Source: Paramoeba atlantica
Lineage: Eukaryota > Discosea
Direction: 5' to 3'
DNA length: 64,000 nucleotides
NCBI GenBank assembly: GCA_977017575.1
Contig: CDRNVI010000083.1
Span: 310,001-374,000 of the forward strand
The notes beneath the pieces were generated by a model, which was not told the DNA's origin, made no database searches, and was given only the letters and a program-made list of their open reading frames with translations. Positions 13,351 to 24,034 of this stretch are shown here, piece by piece (the stretch's first letter is position 1; the number at the start of each line of letters is the position of its first letter). Position numbers and translations under genes: made by a program.

Positions 13351-16300
13351 TTAAGACCCTTTCTTTTGTTAAGACCCTTTCTTTTGTTAAGCCCCTTTCT
13401 TTTGTTAAGACCCTTTCTTTTGTTAAGACCCTTTCTTTTGTTAAGACCCTTTCTTTTGTTAAGACCCTTTCTTTTGCTAAGACCCTTCCTTTTGTTAAGA
13501 CCCTTTCTTTTGTTAAGACCCTTTCTTTTGTTAAGACCCTTTCTTTTGTTAAGACCCTTTCTTTTGTTAAGACCCTTTCTTTTGTTAAGACCCTTTCTTT
13601 TGTTAAAACCCTTTCTTTTGTTAAGCCCCTTTCTTTTGTTAAGCCCCTTTCTTTTGTTAAGACCCTTTCTTTTGTTAAGACCCTTTCTTTTGTTAAGACC
13701 CTTTCTTTTGTTAAGACCCTTTCTTTTGTTAAGACCCTTTCTTTTGTTAAGACCCTTTCTTTTGTTAAGACCCTTTCTTTTGTTAAGCCCCTTTCTTTTG
13801 TTAAGACCCTTTCTTTTGTTAAGACCCTTTCTTTTGTTAAGACCCTTTCTTTTGTTAAGCCCCTTTTTTTTGTTAAGACCCTTTCTTTTGTTAAGACCCT
13901 TTCTTTTGTTAAGACCCTTTCTTTTGTTAAGACCCTTTCTTTTGTTAAGCCCCTTTCTTTTGTTAAGACCCTTTCTTTTGTTAAGACCCTTTCTTTTGTT
14001 AAGACCCTTTCTTTTGTTGAGACCCTTTCTTTTGTTAAGCCCCTTTTTTTTGTTAAGACCCTTTCTTTTGTTAAGACCCTTTCTTTTGTTAAGACCCTTT
14101 CTTTTGTTAAGACCCTTTCTTTTGTTAAGACCCTTTCTTTTGTTAAGACCCTTTCTTTTGTTAAGACCCTTTCTTTTGCTAAGACCCTTTCTTTTGTTAA
14201 GACCCTTTCTTTTGTTAAGACCCTTTCTTTTGTTAAGACCCTTTCTTTTGTTAAGACCCTTTCTTTTGCTAAGACCCTTCCTTTTGTTAAGACCCTTTCT
14301 TTTGTTAAGACCCTTTCTTTTGTTAAGACCCTTTCTTTTGTTAAGACCCTTTCTTTTGTTAAGACCCTTTCTTTTGTTAAGACCCTTTCTTTTGTTAAGA
14401 CCCTTTCTTTTGTTAAGACCCTTTCTTTTGTTAAGCCCCTTTCTTTTGTTAAGCCCCTTTCTTTTGTTAAGACCCTTTCTTTTGTTAAGCCCCTTTCTTT
14501 TGTTAAGACCCTTTCTTTGGTTAAGACCCTTTCTTTTGTTAAGCCCCTTTTTTTTGTTAAGACCCTTTCTTTTGTTAAGACCCTTTCTTTTGTTAAGACC
14601 CTTTCTTTTGTTAAGACCCTTTCTTTTGTTAAGACCCTTTCTTTTGTTAAGACCCTTTCTTTTGTTAAGACCCTTTCTTTTGTTAAGACCCTTTCTTTTG
14701 CTAAGACCCTTCCTTTTGTTAAGACCCTTTCTTTTGTTAAGACCCTTTCTTTTGTTAAGACCCTTTCTTTTGTTAAGACCCTTTCTTTTGTTAAGACCCT
14801 TTCTTTTGCTAAGACCCTTCCTTTTGTTAAGACCCTTTCTTTTGTTAAGACCCTTTCTTTTGTTAAGACCCTTTCTTTTGTTAAGACCCTTTCTTTTGTT
14901 AAGACCCTTTCTTTTGTTAAGACCCTTTCTTTTGTTAAGACCCTTTCTTTTGTTAAGACCCTTTCTTTTGTTAAGACCCTTTCTTTTGTTAAGACCCCTT
15001 CTATTGTTAAGACCCTTTCTTTTGTTAAGACCCTTTCTTTTGTTAAGACCCTTTCTTTTGTTAACACCCTTTCTTTTGTTAAGACCCTTTCTTTTGTTAA
15101 GCCCCTTTCTTTTGTTAAGACCCTTTCTTTTGTTAAGACCCTTTCTTTTGTTAAGACCCTTTCTTTTGTTAAGACCCTTTCTTTTGTTAAGACCCTTTCT
15201 TTTGTTAAGACCCTTTCTTTTGTTAAGACCCTTTCTTTTGTTAAGACCCTTTCTTTTGCTAAGACCCTTCCTTTTGTTAAGACCCTTTCTTTTGTTAAGA
15301 CCCTTTCTTTTGTTAAGACCCTTTCTTTTGTTAAGACCCTTTCTTTTGTTAAGACCCTTTCTTTTGTTAAGACCCTTTCTTTTGTTAAGACCCTTTCTTT
15401 TGTTAAGACCCTTTCTTTTGTTAAGACCCTTTCTTTTGTTAAGACCCTTTCTTTTGCTAAGACCCTTCCTTTTGTTAAGACCCTTTCTTTTGTTAAGACC
15501 CTTTCTTTTGTTAAGACCCTTTCTTTTGTTAAGACCCTTTCTTTTGTTAAGACCCTTTCTTTTGTTAAGACCCTTTCTTTTGCTAAGACCCTTCCTTTTG
15601 TTAAGACCCTTTCTTTTGTTAAGACCCTTTCTTTTGTTAAGACCCTTTCTTTTGTTAAGACCCTTTCTTTTGTTAAGACCCTTTCTTTTGTTAAGACCCT
15701 TTCTTTTGTTAAGACCCTTTCTTTTGTTAAGACCCTTTCTTTTGTTAAGACCCTTTCTTTTGTTAAGACCCTTTCTTTTGTTAAGACCCTTTCTTTTGTT
15801 AAGACCCTTTCTTTTGTTAAGCCCCTTTCTTTTGTTAAGACCCTTTCTTTTGTTAAGACCCTTTCTTTTGTTAAGACCCTTTCTTTTGTTAAGACCCTTT
15901 CTTTTGTTAAGACCCTTTCTTTTGTTAAGACCCTTTCTTTTGCTAAGACCCTTCCTTTTGTTAAGACCCTTTCTTTTGTTAAGACCCTTTCTTTTGTTAA
16001 GACCCTTTCTTTTGTTAAGACCCTTTCTTTTGTTAAGACCCTTTCTTTTGCTAAGACCCTTCCTTTTGTTAAGACCCTTTCTTTTGTTAAGACCCTTTCT
16101 TTTGTTAAGACCCTTTCTTTTGTTAAGACCCTTTCTTTTGTTAAGACCCTTTCTTTTGTTAAGACCCTTTCTTTTGTTAAGACCCTTTCTTTTGTTAAGA
16201 CCCTTTCTTTTGTTAAGCCCCTTTCTTTTGTTAAGCCCCTTTCTTTTGTTAAGACCCTTTCTTTTGTTAAGACCCTTTCTTTTGTTAAGCCCCTTTTTTT

Positions 16301-17110
16301 TGTTAAGACCCTTTCTTTTGTTAAGACCCTTTCTTTTGTTAAGACCCTTTCTTTTGTTAAGACCCTTTCTTTTATTAAGACCCTTTCTTTTGTTAAGACC
16401 CTTTCTTTTATTAAGACCCTTTCTTTTGTTAAGACCCTTTCTTTTGTTAAGCCCCTTTCTTTTGTTAAGCCCCTTTCTTTTGTTAAGACCCTTTCTTTTG
16501 TTAAGCCCCTTTCTTTTGTTAAGACCCTTTCTTTTGTTAAGCCCCTTTCTTTTGTTAAGACCCTTTCTTTTGTTAAGACCCTTTCTTTTGTTAAGACCCT
16601 TTCTTTTGTTAAGACCCTTTCTTTTGTTAAGACCCTTTCTTTTGTTAAGACCCTTTCTTTTGCTAAGACCCTTCCTTTTGTTAAGACCCTTTCTTTTGTT
16701 AAGACCCTTTCTTTTGTTAAGACCCTTTCTTTTGTTAAGACCCTTTCTTTTGTTAAGACCCTTTCTTTTGCTAAGACCCTTCCTTTTGTTAAGACCCTTT
16801 CTTTTGTTAAGACCCTTTCTTTTGTTAAGACCCTTTCTTTTGTTAAGACCCTTTCTTTTGTTAAGACCCTTTCTTTTGTTAAGACCCTTTCTTTTGTTAA
16901 GACCCTTTCTTTTGTTAAGACCCTTTCTTTTGTTAAGCCCCTTTCTTTTGTTAAGCCCCTTTCTTTTGTTAAGACCCTTTCTTTTGTTAAGACCCTTTCT
17001 TTTGTTAAGACCCTTTCTTTTGTTAAGACCCTTTCTTTTGTTAAGACCCTTTCTTTTGTTAAGACCCTTTCTTTTGTTAAGACCCTTTCTTTTGTTAAGA
17101 CCCTTTCTTT

Positions 17111-20100
17111 GTTGACTTTTTTTTATTATCTCTCTCACGGATTATGCAGCAGCGAGTGCTTGTCATCCACAGTGGAACTGTGCAGGATAATGACTCAGTC
17201 GTCACCTTCGGTTCGGCGAAAGAGCAGGTGTGTGATACGGAACAAAAATCTGTTTCGCAACCGCGCACGCGAAGAGGTGGACCCATCACAGTACAAACTT
17301 TGGACGACATTGGTTTTGGAAAACGTAAGAAAAAGCATCGCCGGCCAGTGTGGCGTCCGCTCGACCTTGATCCAACTAAAGAGGGAAATTCCACCAGTTC
17401 TGACAGTGAGAAACGTGAAATGCCACGCAAAGTGTCCAGGAGCCGCGTTCCGGATTCGCCGCAACCCAAAAGCTTGGGAAAAGCAGAGAAGCCGAGTGCG
17501 AAAACGAAAAGCCAAAATAAAGGGCAAAAAGGCGAGATTATGGGGAAGGAGGGCGTGCAAAAGAAGGATCAACACTCATTCGAGAGCAAGAGTCTACAAA
17601 GTCCACCTCCCCCAGTAAATATACAAGACAACTGGACGAAACAAGGACGGGACGTTTCCAAACAAGAAAACAATGAAATATCCGAATCCAAGCACCAGAC
17701 GCCCTCGACTGTGAAGGGACACAATCCACGAGAACGTGCGCCAGTTGAACACCTTGTACCTCAAGAACGCGATTCAGACATAGAGGCCGATGCTGAGTAC
17801 TGTGACTCGTCGGAAGATAACGAAAATGCAGGAAACTCGCCCATAGCTCCCGACCATGTTCTTCGGAAAATCTCGGATTGGGGTAAAGGAACGACGTGTG
17901 CAGTACGGTGGTGTTTTCGAAACTCTCAGAATCGAATCTACGAATCGATTGGTGAAGTTGTTTCCAGAAAACTGCGAAAGAAAGCGTTGAACATCAAAAT
18001 TTCGTACCATCCAGCCCCTGACGAAGCCGGGCCCTCTGGAAATCTTTATCTTCCCCAGTCGACGAAAATCAAGGTTTTCGGCATCCGAGCAACTCATCTA
18101 CGCCGTGTTCCAGATTGTGAAGTTTCAACGACGATATGCGCGGCAGAAGATGCGGACGACACAGATCACGGGTGTGACCTAGAGCCTTTGCCTTCTTTCT
18201 CCCAGATCGATCCGACGTTTTTTGTGCATGTGGTAGCTATTTTCCGTTCGATCATAAGAGACTATCCGAGACTTAAACTATCCTCAGAAAAAGATGCATT
18301 ATGGCAAAAATTCCTCAACGCCCCACGAGACTCACTAGTAAGCGTGCGGAAAGCTATCCAAAGACTGGAAAGCATCCCGCATAGCCATAAGAGCGCCAAT
18401 GCCAAGGAAAATGTATTTTTATCCAAAGAGGAGGTAAAGGAGCTCAAAGTTGACCGCCGCTCAATACGCAACGCTCTCCATGCAGCTCGTGCAGGAAATT
18501 TAAGTAAAGCAACCAGAGTCCTGGACAACGTTTATGTAGACTCCCAACTCAGCGTGGACGAAATAGTGCGAAAATTGAAAGACCTTCATCCCACAGGTGA
18601 TCCACCACCTGCGTCATCAGTAGAATACCCACGGGCTGGCGTAATCGAGATGGACGAGGTTCGCTCAGCGGTAAACAAACTCGCGCATGGAGCAGCCCCA
18701 GGCCCGACGGGATTGAGCGAAAACATCCTCCGCTTACTGGCTGATGGCGTGGTATGTTGTTCAGGTTTGTGCCACATGATTAGAGATGTCATCAACGGAG
18801 AAATAAGCACATCAGTTCGCAACCGTCTGACACGTTGTAGAATCATCGCCTTAGCAAAGCCGAATAACGGGGTAAGACCGATAGCGATGGGTGACACAAT
18901 GCTCAAAATAAGTGGCTCAATCCTGCTGCAACGTCATGAAGACTCGTTGAAAAGGTTCTTCCACCCTATGCAACGTGGTGTCTTAGAAAAAAATGCATGT
19001 GAAGGAATCGTTCACGAGCTTCTTGATGACTACAGCAACGGACACACTATTCTTTCGGTAGATAACACCAACGCATATAACACTGCACAGCGCTCAGCAA
19101 TTGCTCAATCCCTGCAGGCGCACAAAAGTTTCAAGCCGTTTATGCGCATGTTTTATTGCGAATACGGAAATCCCTCGGACCTGCTCTTCTTTGCCAACAA
19201 TCGACTACATTCTATACTTCAGAGCACTTCCGGAGTGCGGCAAGGCTCAGCTCTTTCCTCTCTGTACTTTTGTTCACTAATACAAGGTGCGTTGGTGGAA
19301 GTCTCTGATCTTTTTCCAGAAGTGAAAATTAGAGCATACATGGATGACGTTACATTGTCCTCAAAAAATCGCATCTCACTGGAAGCCGCGTTCTTACATC
19401 TCAGAGAGCTATCCACTGACCTTGGCATGCACATAAATTATTCAAAATCAGAATGGTTCAACGCTGAGAGCAGTAAGAATCGGAACAGTCATCCTGATGC
19501 TCTTCGCTCCCTAGGCGTCACCCATTCTGACAAGACAATCAAAATCCTTGGAGCCTACATCGGGGATCACCAAGAGGTCAGCTCACTTCTGGTCAAAAAA
19601 CTAAAGAAGCACCAATGCCTGTTCCGTAGGCTTCGTCGAATGGGGCCCAGCAACATTTCACTGGCTGTACTGCAACGCTGTGCGCTCCCACGTCATGATT
19701 ATCACCTGCGTGTACACCGTCCAGAAGACTCGCTTTTTATGGCCCAAAAATTTGATGAACAAGTTAATGATATTGTGTCGCACTGGTTCTTTGCTGATCC
19801 TATCTCTATCAAGCTATCGTCACTTCCACAACACCTAGGAGGACTTGGTTTGACACCGTCAACATTAAAACATCGTTTCTTTTTCGACACCGCGCGCAAA
19901 TCGATTGATGAGCGAACACTATCCAATAAAGCTCCGGTAGTTTTGCGCAAATCGAAAGGAGGCATTCCCGATGATAATGGAAGCTCAAGCCGTACAGCCA
20001 AGCATCAGACAGCCAGAATTCAAGCATCAAAAGCTATGAAGACGGAACAAAAACTATTAGCCACCGAGTTACGTAAGGATAGCAGAATAGACTCCATACT

Positions 20101-21076
20101 AAAACGCACAACGACTGCCTTTCGACATCTTCCTTCAACTAGCGGATACGTTAATCCTTACCTTTTCAGATACGCTATCATGTTTAGATTAGGCATCAAA
20201 CCGCCTTCGTTGCCGGATCAAGTGAGTTGCCCTGGATGCGCTGCTCAGATAAAATCAGAGGAAATCCTTCACCACATTGTGGGTTGTACAAAGTGTTCTG
20301 GAATGAACGCTACACGAAAACACTCATCTCTAGTGCGCTTTCTAGCCGAACTTTGCTCAAAAGCAGGCCTCCAGTCCGTCATAGAACCTCGCACTTATTC
20401 ATCCTTCTATTGTACCAAGTGCAAGGCACACGTCTCCGCTGATGCGATTGATAACCATCCGTGCCGCGCACGAAGAATAAGGTCAGGCCCCGACCTCGGA
20501 ATTATGTGGCCCCATATGGGTGAAGTACTTTACGACCTCACAGTTGTCCACACCGGTAGCCCAAGCTATCGAAAAATGACAGAAGCTCAGCTCCTGCAAA
20601 ATGCTATTGAGAGAAAGCAGAAGAAATACGTTGAGAAGGGGGGGATTGATGAAGACTTTTTTCGCTGCATCTCCATGACAGAAGGCGGTTTCTTACACAG
20701 CCATATGAAAAATCTCCTTTCCTGTCTAGCAAAGAAAGCCGAACTTAAAATCCCTGAAGTACTAGAAGCTTTTCAACTTGAGATTGAAAAGCTTAATGCA
20801 TATACAATAGTTGCGTAACTGCGCGATTATCTACCCCGAGCATCGTGGCTGGGTTCACTGCAATCGTAAAGAATCCGTAAAGATTACGAATTGGTTACGA
20901 ATTTTCATTAACTGAAAGAAGAAATGATGTTTTATTTTATTATATTAAAGTTTAAACGTATGCGTCTGGCATACTCCAAATTCCTACAAATGCACCACAA
21001 ATATTTCCATTTACAATCGTTCACGAGCTCTCCCCGTCTAACGTATCCAGATCCGGAAAAAAAACAACTAGAAAAT
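17111..21076 (+). mobile_element. LINE-A copy 1: RLE-type non-LTR retrotransposon, near full length
   Basis: The element starts where the satellite breaks after GACCCTTTCTTT. It has a short T-rich 5' leader (17111-17143), one long ORF (17144-20818) and a 3' UTR (20819-21076) without a long poly(A). The ORF has a LINE reverse transcriptase and a C-terminal CCHC plus PD-(X)n-D restriction-like endonuclease, as in the R2/CRE/NeSL superclade. The 3' end is odd: the A-rich tail passes into satellite in the opposite orientation to the flanking arrays. It is the best-preserved LINE-A in the window and the reference for the damaged copies. The clade assignment within RLE elements is inference. Confidence 0.92.
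17144..20818 (+). CDS. LINE-A polyprotein: reverse transcriptase plus restriction-like endonuclease
   Basis: A 1224-residue ORF, ATG at 17144 just inside the leader. Residues 1 to about 230 are basic to acidic low-complexity sequence. A conserved block starts at WGKGTTC (about 245), shared with the other copies. The RT core is about 500-800: motif A SVDNTNAYN with D640, motif B GVRQGS at 697-702, motif C YMDD at 732-735. A CCHC finger follows (C1029, C1032, H1043 or H1044, C1048), then a second C..C..H..C cluster from C1090, then the nuclease signature GPD (D1117) with D1131. This is the target-primed reverse transcription machinery, expected to nick DNA and prime cDNA in the nucleus. The stop at 20816-20818 is a TAA where relatives have Gln; the frame continues 17 codons (LRDYLPRASWLGSLQS) to the stop relatives use, so the protein is slightly short. 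Confidence 0.93.
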   Translation: MQQRVLVIHSGTVQDNDSVVTFGSAKEQVCDTEQKSVSQPRTRRGGPITVQTLDDIGFGKRKKKHRRPVWRPLDLDPTKEGNSTSSDSEKREMPRKVSRSRVPDSPQPKSLGKAEKPSAKTKSQNKGQKGEIMGKEGVQKKDQHSFESKSLQSPPPPVNIQDNWTKQGRDVSKQENNEISESKHQTPSTVKGHNPRERAPVEHLVPQERDSDIEADAEYCDSSEDNENAGNSPIAPDHVLRKISDWGKGTTCAVRWCFRNSQNRIYESIGEVVSRKLRKKALNIKISYHPAPDEAGPSGNLYLPQSTKIKVFGIRATHLRRVPDCEVSTTICAAEDADDTDHGCDLEPLPSFSQIDPTFFVHVVAIFRSIIRDYPRLKLSSEKDALWQKFLNAPRDSLVSVRKAIQRLESIPHSHKSANAKENVFLSKEEVKELKVDRRSIRNALHAARAGNLSKATRVLDNVYVDSQLSVDEIVRKLKDLHPTGDPPPASSVEYPRAGVIEMDEVRSAVNKLAHGAAPGPTGLSENILRLLADGVVCCSGLCHMIRDVINGEISTSVRNRLTRCRIIALAKPNNGVRPIAMGDTMLKISGSILLQRHEDSLKRFFHPMQRGVLEKNACEGIVHELLDDYSNGHTILSVDNTNAYNTAQRSAIAQSLQAHKSFKPFMRMFYCEYGNPSDLLFFANNRLHSILQSTSGVRQGSALSSLYFCSLIQGALVEVSDLFPEVKIRAYMDDVTLSSKNRISLEAAFLHLRELSTDLGMHINYSKSEWFNAESSKNRNSHPDALRSLGVTHSDKTIKILGAYIGDHQEVSSLLVKKLKKHQCLFRRLRRMGPSNISLAVLQRCALPRHDYHLRVHRPEDSLFMAQKFDEQVNDIVSHWFFADPISIKLSSLPQHLGGLGLTPSTLKHRFFFDTARKSIDERTLSNKAPVVLRKSKGGIPDDNGSSSRTAKHQTARIQASKAMKTEQKLLATELRKDSRIDSILKRTTTAFRHLPSTSGYVNPYLFRYAIMFRLGIKPPSLPDQVSCPGCAAQIKSEEILHHIVGCTKCSGMNATRKHSSLVRFLAELCSKAGLQSVIEPRTYSSFYCTKCKAHVSADAIDNHPCRARRIRSGPDLGIMWPHMGEVLYDLTVVHTGSPSYRKMTEAQLLQNAIERKQKKYVEKGGIDEDFFRCISMTEGGFLHSHMKNLLSCLAKKAELKIPEVLEAFQLEIEKLNAYTIVA

Positions 21077-21106
21077 AACAAAAGAAAGGGTCTTAACAAA
21101 AGAAAG
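21077..21106 (-). repeat. Inverted 18-bp units forming a fold-back
   Basis: About 1.7 satellite units in reverse orientation (AACAAAAGAAAGGG from 21077, then TCTTAACAAAAGAAAG). They abut forward units starting TTAAGACCC at 21107. The two arms can pair as a near-perfect hairpin with a short loop. This is the only place I see the 18-bp array switch strand, and it lies exactly at the LINE-A copy 1 3' end. Confidence 0.9.
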
Positions 21107-21167
21107 TTAAGACCCTTTCTTTTGTTAAGCCCCTTTCTTTTGTTAAGACCCTTTCTTTTGTTAAGAC
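21107..21167. repeat. Short forward 18-bp array
   Basis: About 3.4 units of the 18-bp satellite in the same orientation as the left array. They sit between the fold-back and the left end of the tyrosine-recombinase element, whose terminal repeat starts at 21168. Confidence 0.95.
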
Positions 21168-21246
21168 TATAAGTATACGTTTAGAAATTTAGGATGATTG
21201 ATATAATGGCCCTTCGGGGCACATAATATTTATATTATGAGATATG
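21168..21246 (+). repeat. Split direct repeat A1, first segment
   Basis: Matches A2 at 29771-29849 almost base for base. It contains a perfect 4-bp stem closed by a TTCG loop (GCCCTTCGGGGC at 21209-21220, repeated at 29812-29823). A second A-type segment, TAGAGATTTCATTTATTTAG and what follows, occurs at 21690 and again 78 bp later at 21768. In A2 the two segments are directly joined, so A1 carries about 420 bp that A2 lacks. Confidence 0.88.
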
Positions 21247-21828
21247 TAGAAGTTCACGGAAGGAAATTTAGGAGGGGCTTTATAGTGATGAAAATTGGCC
21301 GACGGGCATTGTACGTTTTATTTATGAATAGTTTCTATAGTGATACATGGAAATAAATATTTTATATATTTTGATAGTAGTCTTCAAGTTTTGCTAAGTA
21401 CTACGAGTTACCCACCCACCGGCCCCCGCCATTTGGCGGCGGAACCGGACGGAAAACCCGTTCACTTAGTATCATCTACAAACAATATAGTTTTTGATTT
21501 TCTCATGATATTTCTAAACAAGCGCTTATTTTTCATAGTTTGATTCGAAGGAAGAATGTACGAAATTGTATATTTCATAGTACGGTTTTCACATCTACAA
21601 GAATTTAAGTAGGTTCTTATTTCAGATTTTAGAAGTTGTATTTCAATGAAGTAGGTGCCCCGACGTGAATTTCATTTGTTTGTTTTGTTTAGAGATTTCA
21701 TTTATTTAGTTTGGTATAGTGACACTCCTTCTCTAACCTTTTTATTGCGAATGTTTTTATTGCGAATTAGAGATTTCATTTATTTAGTTTGGTATAGTGA
21801 CACTCCTTCTCTAACCTTTTTATTGCGA

Positions 21829-22599
21829 ATGTCTGGCATTTTGAATACTGTTCGCCGTACGTTGTCAATGGGGAGGCAACAGAGTCCTGTTCGAGAAGAT
21901 CCTTCTTCCCCTAATCCGGTTGACCCAAGTTTGCAGTATGGGGAGCAACGTACCACGCTTAACCCGGAGCAAGTGGCGGCTTTGCTTCGGGGGGGAACAG
22001 GTTCGGAGGCAATGTCGGGGGAAGCTAAGGCGGAATTCGCACAGAAGGTTCAGACTTTGATTGCAAAAGGTTACGACGTGTCGGTAGAGGCGGTTTGGGG
22101 CCATCAAGGCGATGCAGTGCGCGAAACTGTCACTGGGAATGTACGCTTGAAATCGGACGGGTCAGGTACCATGGAAGCTGTGTGGACTGACGATCCCGGA
22201 ATGGCGTACGACTTCCCTTTTCCGGACATCGAGTACTACTCCTTAGAAATTGTTCGAGTACGTGCTAAGATGCCTGGTGGCCGAAAGGCGGACGAGGAAC
22301 CTAAGACTCCTAATGCACCCATTACTGACCCGGCCCGATTCACCGCGAACGACCCCCTCACGTGGGGACCATGGCTGGAGTCCGAGGATGAGCTCCGCGT
22401 CCGGGATCTCATACGTGATTTGCGGGCCCATCCCGAGTTTGGCCTCTTGCTGAATGCACCTCCAATTCGTGAACGGCTGTTTAAAACAGTACAGGAGTGG
22501 ATCCAGGCAGCCCGAATCTATCCTTTCTGGCGCGAAGAACATTTCATGGAAATCGTACGTACGGCAATTGAAGAACTTCGGAATAATTATTGGGCCTAA
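21829..22599 (+). pseudogene. Gag-like ORF of the fossil tyrosine-recombinase element
   Basis: An ORF of 256 residues from the ATG at 21829 (MSGILNTVRRT). The upstream open frame is terminal-repeat sequence. It has no motif I can name. Position between the left terminal repeat and the recombinase, and the CCHC knuckle just downstream, support a gag-like role. Treated as part of a fossil element. Confidence 0.55.
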
Positions 22600-22739
22600 T
22601 CTGGAATTCAGGTAGAGCGCGTTCAGTTAAAACTGCACATGACGAATTGACTTTCATGACGAAACGAAGGACGCGTACTCCAAGGCAGTTGCAGAAGAAA
22701 AGCTATGGAACATGACGGTATCTAAACAATCGACGAATC

Positions 22740-22880
22740 GCCCGGCCTTTCTCTGCTACCGCTGCCACAAACCAGGTCATTTCCGAGCGAACTGCCCGTT
22801 AAATCAATCGTCTACTCGCTTGACCCCGGGTTTTCGCGGAGGGGTGACGAGCGGCACTTCGAGTGCAAAGAGGAGTCACT
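22740..22880 (+). pseudogene. Retroviral-type CCHC zinc knuckle segment
   Basis: A short coding trace reads CYRCHKPGHFRANCP, i.e. C-X2-C-X4-H-X4-C, the classical gag nucleocapsid knuckle. It lies between the gag-like ORF and the recombinase and is part of the same fossil element. Confidence 0.75.
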
Positions 22881-22885
22881 AGGTA

Positions 22886-24034
22886 GTGCTCCCCACCCCT
22901 TACATCGCTCGTGCCTGTCCGCTGAAAAAGCGGCGGGTGATTTGTCCAGGTCTATCATTCAGCTCATATTTGCACTCTGCAGGGAAGGTGCATGCCTTTG
23001 TGGCATGTCACGGAACGGGACTGCAGAAGCCACAGCATCGGGTGGCGGAAGTAAGGACGTACTCAAGGGCGGGTCAGGCCAAACGATCTCTAGCAGTATA
23101 TCCCGCCGGAAACAAAATCAGGAAACTGGACGTGCAGTCTGCCCAGGACAAGCTCACATGCACAATTTTGAATCTACCAAGTACGAGCCCGCTAGCACAC
23201 CAAATGAGAACCGCGATAAATCCCATGTGGACGAATGCTACTTGGCTCTCAAGGGCACGACTGTGGGGAAGGCTCGAACTTTTTTGTCGGGAAAGAGGGG
23301 TACCACCAGATCCAATACACGCCGTTTTGTTCCTTCAGCAAATGGATCTGGCACCCGCGCCACTGTTGAGCTACACTCGCAATCTTCAAACCGTATTTCA
23401 GCTGAGTCAAACCGATCCTACCCCTCTCAAAATGTTTGCAAAAGCTCTACAGGCAAGAGGCGCTCTCGAACCAACGCGTCAGATGGAGCCAATCACTCCG
23501 TGGCAACTACGCCGGCTAAGGACAAAATTATCGTTAAGCGAAGGGATCGCCGCGTTGATCTGTTGGAAGGCCGCAGCCAGATGGACAGAAGTCGCAGAAC
23601 TAACCCTCGAAAGATTCGTGCGAAATCAACCGAACGAAGTCATAGTCTATTGGGGACGGAACAACAAATCGACTCGTCTCAACCCGTACCGCTTATCGAT
23701 GTGCACAGCCATACAAGGGGAAGGAACTCTAGAGATTGCGGAATACGTCCGGTTTATGAGGAAGGGTCAGCAGGTGACAAGCACAACGGTTCGGGAAATG
23801 GACGTGAAAATGAAGAAAATTCTGGGCCCCGGCTACGGGACACACTCCCTGAAGCGGGGCGCGATAACGTATCTCTTCAACGAGGTGGCGCTCGGACGCG
23901 TCGCTCTCTCAGACGTGCAAAACATAGCCAAACATCAATGCATCAACTCCCTATTACGATACAACGGGAACCTGATAACAACGGCAAAGGCGCTCGGTAC
24001 GCAGCGAGCTTCGGTTCTCCTACCAACCCTATAA
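22886..24034 (+). pseudogene. Tyrosine recombinase of the fossil retroelement
   Basis: An open frame of 382 residues. The C-terminal half has the tyrosine recombinase plan: a first arginine box (ARWTEVAELTL), then GTHSLKRGAITYLF with the H-x-x-R pair, then AKHQCINSLLRYNG supplying the tyrosine. Recombinases of this type integrate circular cDNA of DIRS-like elements in place of a DDE integrase. The order gag, recombinase, reverse transcriptase fits VIPER/TATE rather than DIRS1, where the recombinase is last. Confidence 0.82.

Larger units (their letters stand above)
1..17110. repeat. 18-bp satellite array, about 950 units
   Basis: A continuous head-to-tail array of the 18-bp unit CCCTTTCTTTTGTTAAGA (+ strand; the G-rich strand, CTTAACAAAAGAAAGGGT, is minus). 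Recurrent variants are GCCCC for GACCC, AAAACCC for AAGACCC, an eight-T form of the CTTTCTTTT tract, CTAAGACCCTTCC, TAACACCC, CCCCTTCTATTG and TTTGGTTAAG. Register is kept almost throughout; one extra T near 8263-8271 shifts it by 1 bp. Because 18 is divisible by 3, stop-free frames thousands of codons long arise on both strands, reading as six-residue repeats such as LLLRPF or KRKGLN. These are periodicity artefacts and are not annotated as genes. The array runs off the left edge and ends at the 5' end of a LINE. Confidence 0.98.

Noticed and set aside
1-17110. CRISPR array
   Set aside because: Units are contiguous with no unique spacers, no cas genes are present and the context is eukaryotic.
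8256-17138. Lys/Arg-rich KRKGLN repeat protein on the minus strand, resembling nuclear localisation signals
   Set aside because: Same periodicity artefact; the predicted start lies in the LINE-A leader and has no independent support.
279-17618. Open frames of up to 5779 codons across the satellite, both strands
   Set aside because: An 18-bp unit without stops in several frames gives endless six-residue repeats; there is no start context, composition or conservation sign of coding.
17144-20872. Alternative genetic code (TAA or TAG read as Gln)
   Set aside because: The TAA at the Gln site of LINE-A copy 1 suggested this, but homologous LINE ends finish at the same place with TAG, TGA or TAA, and ORFs are otherwise free of in-frame TAA and TAG.
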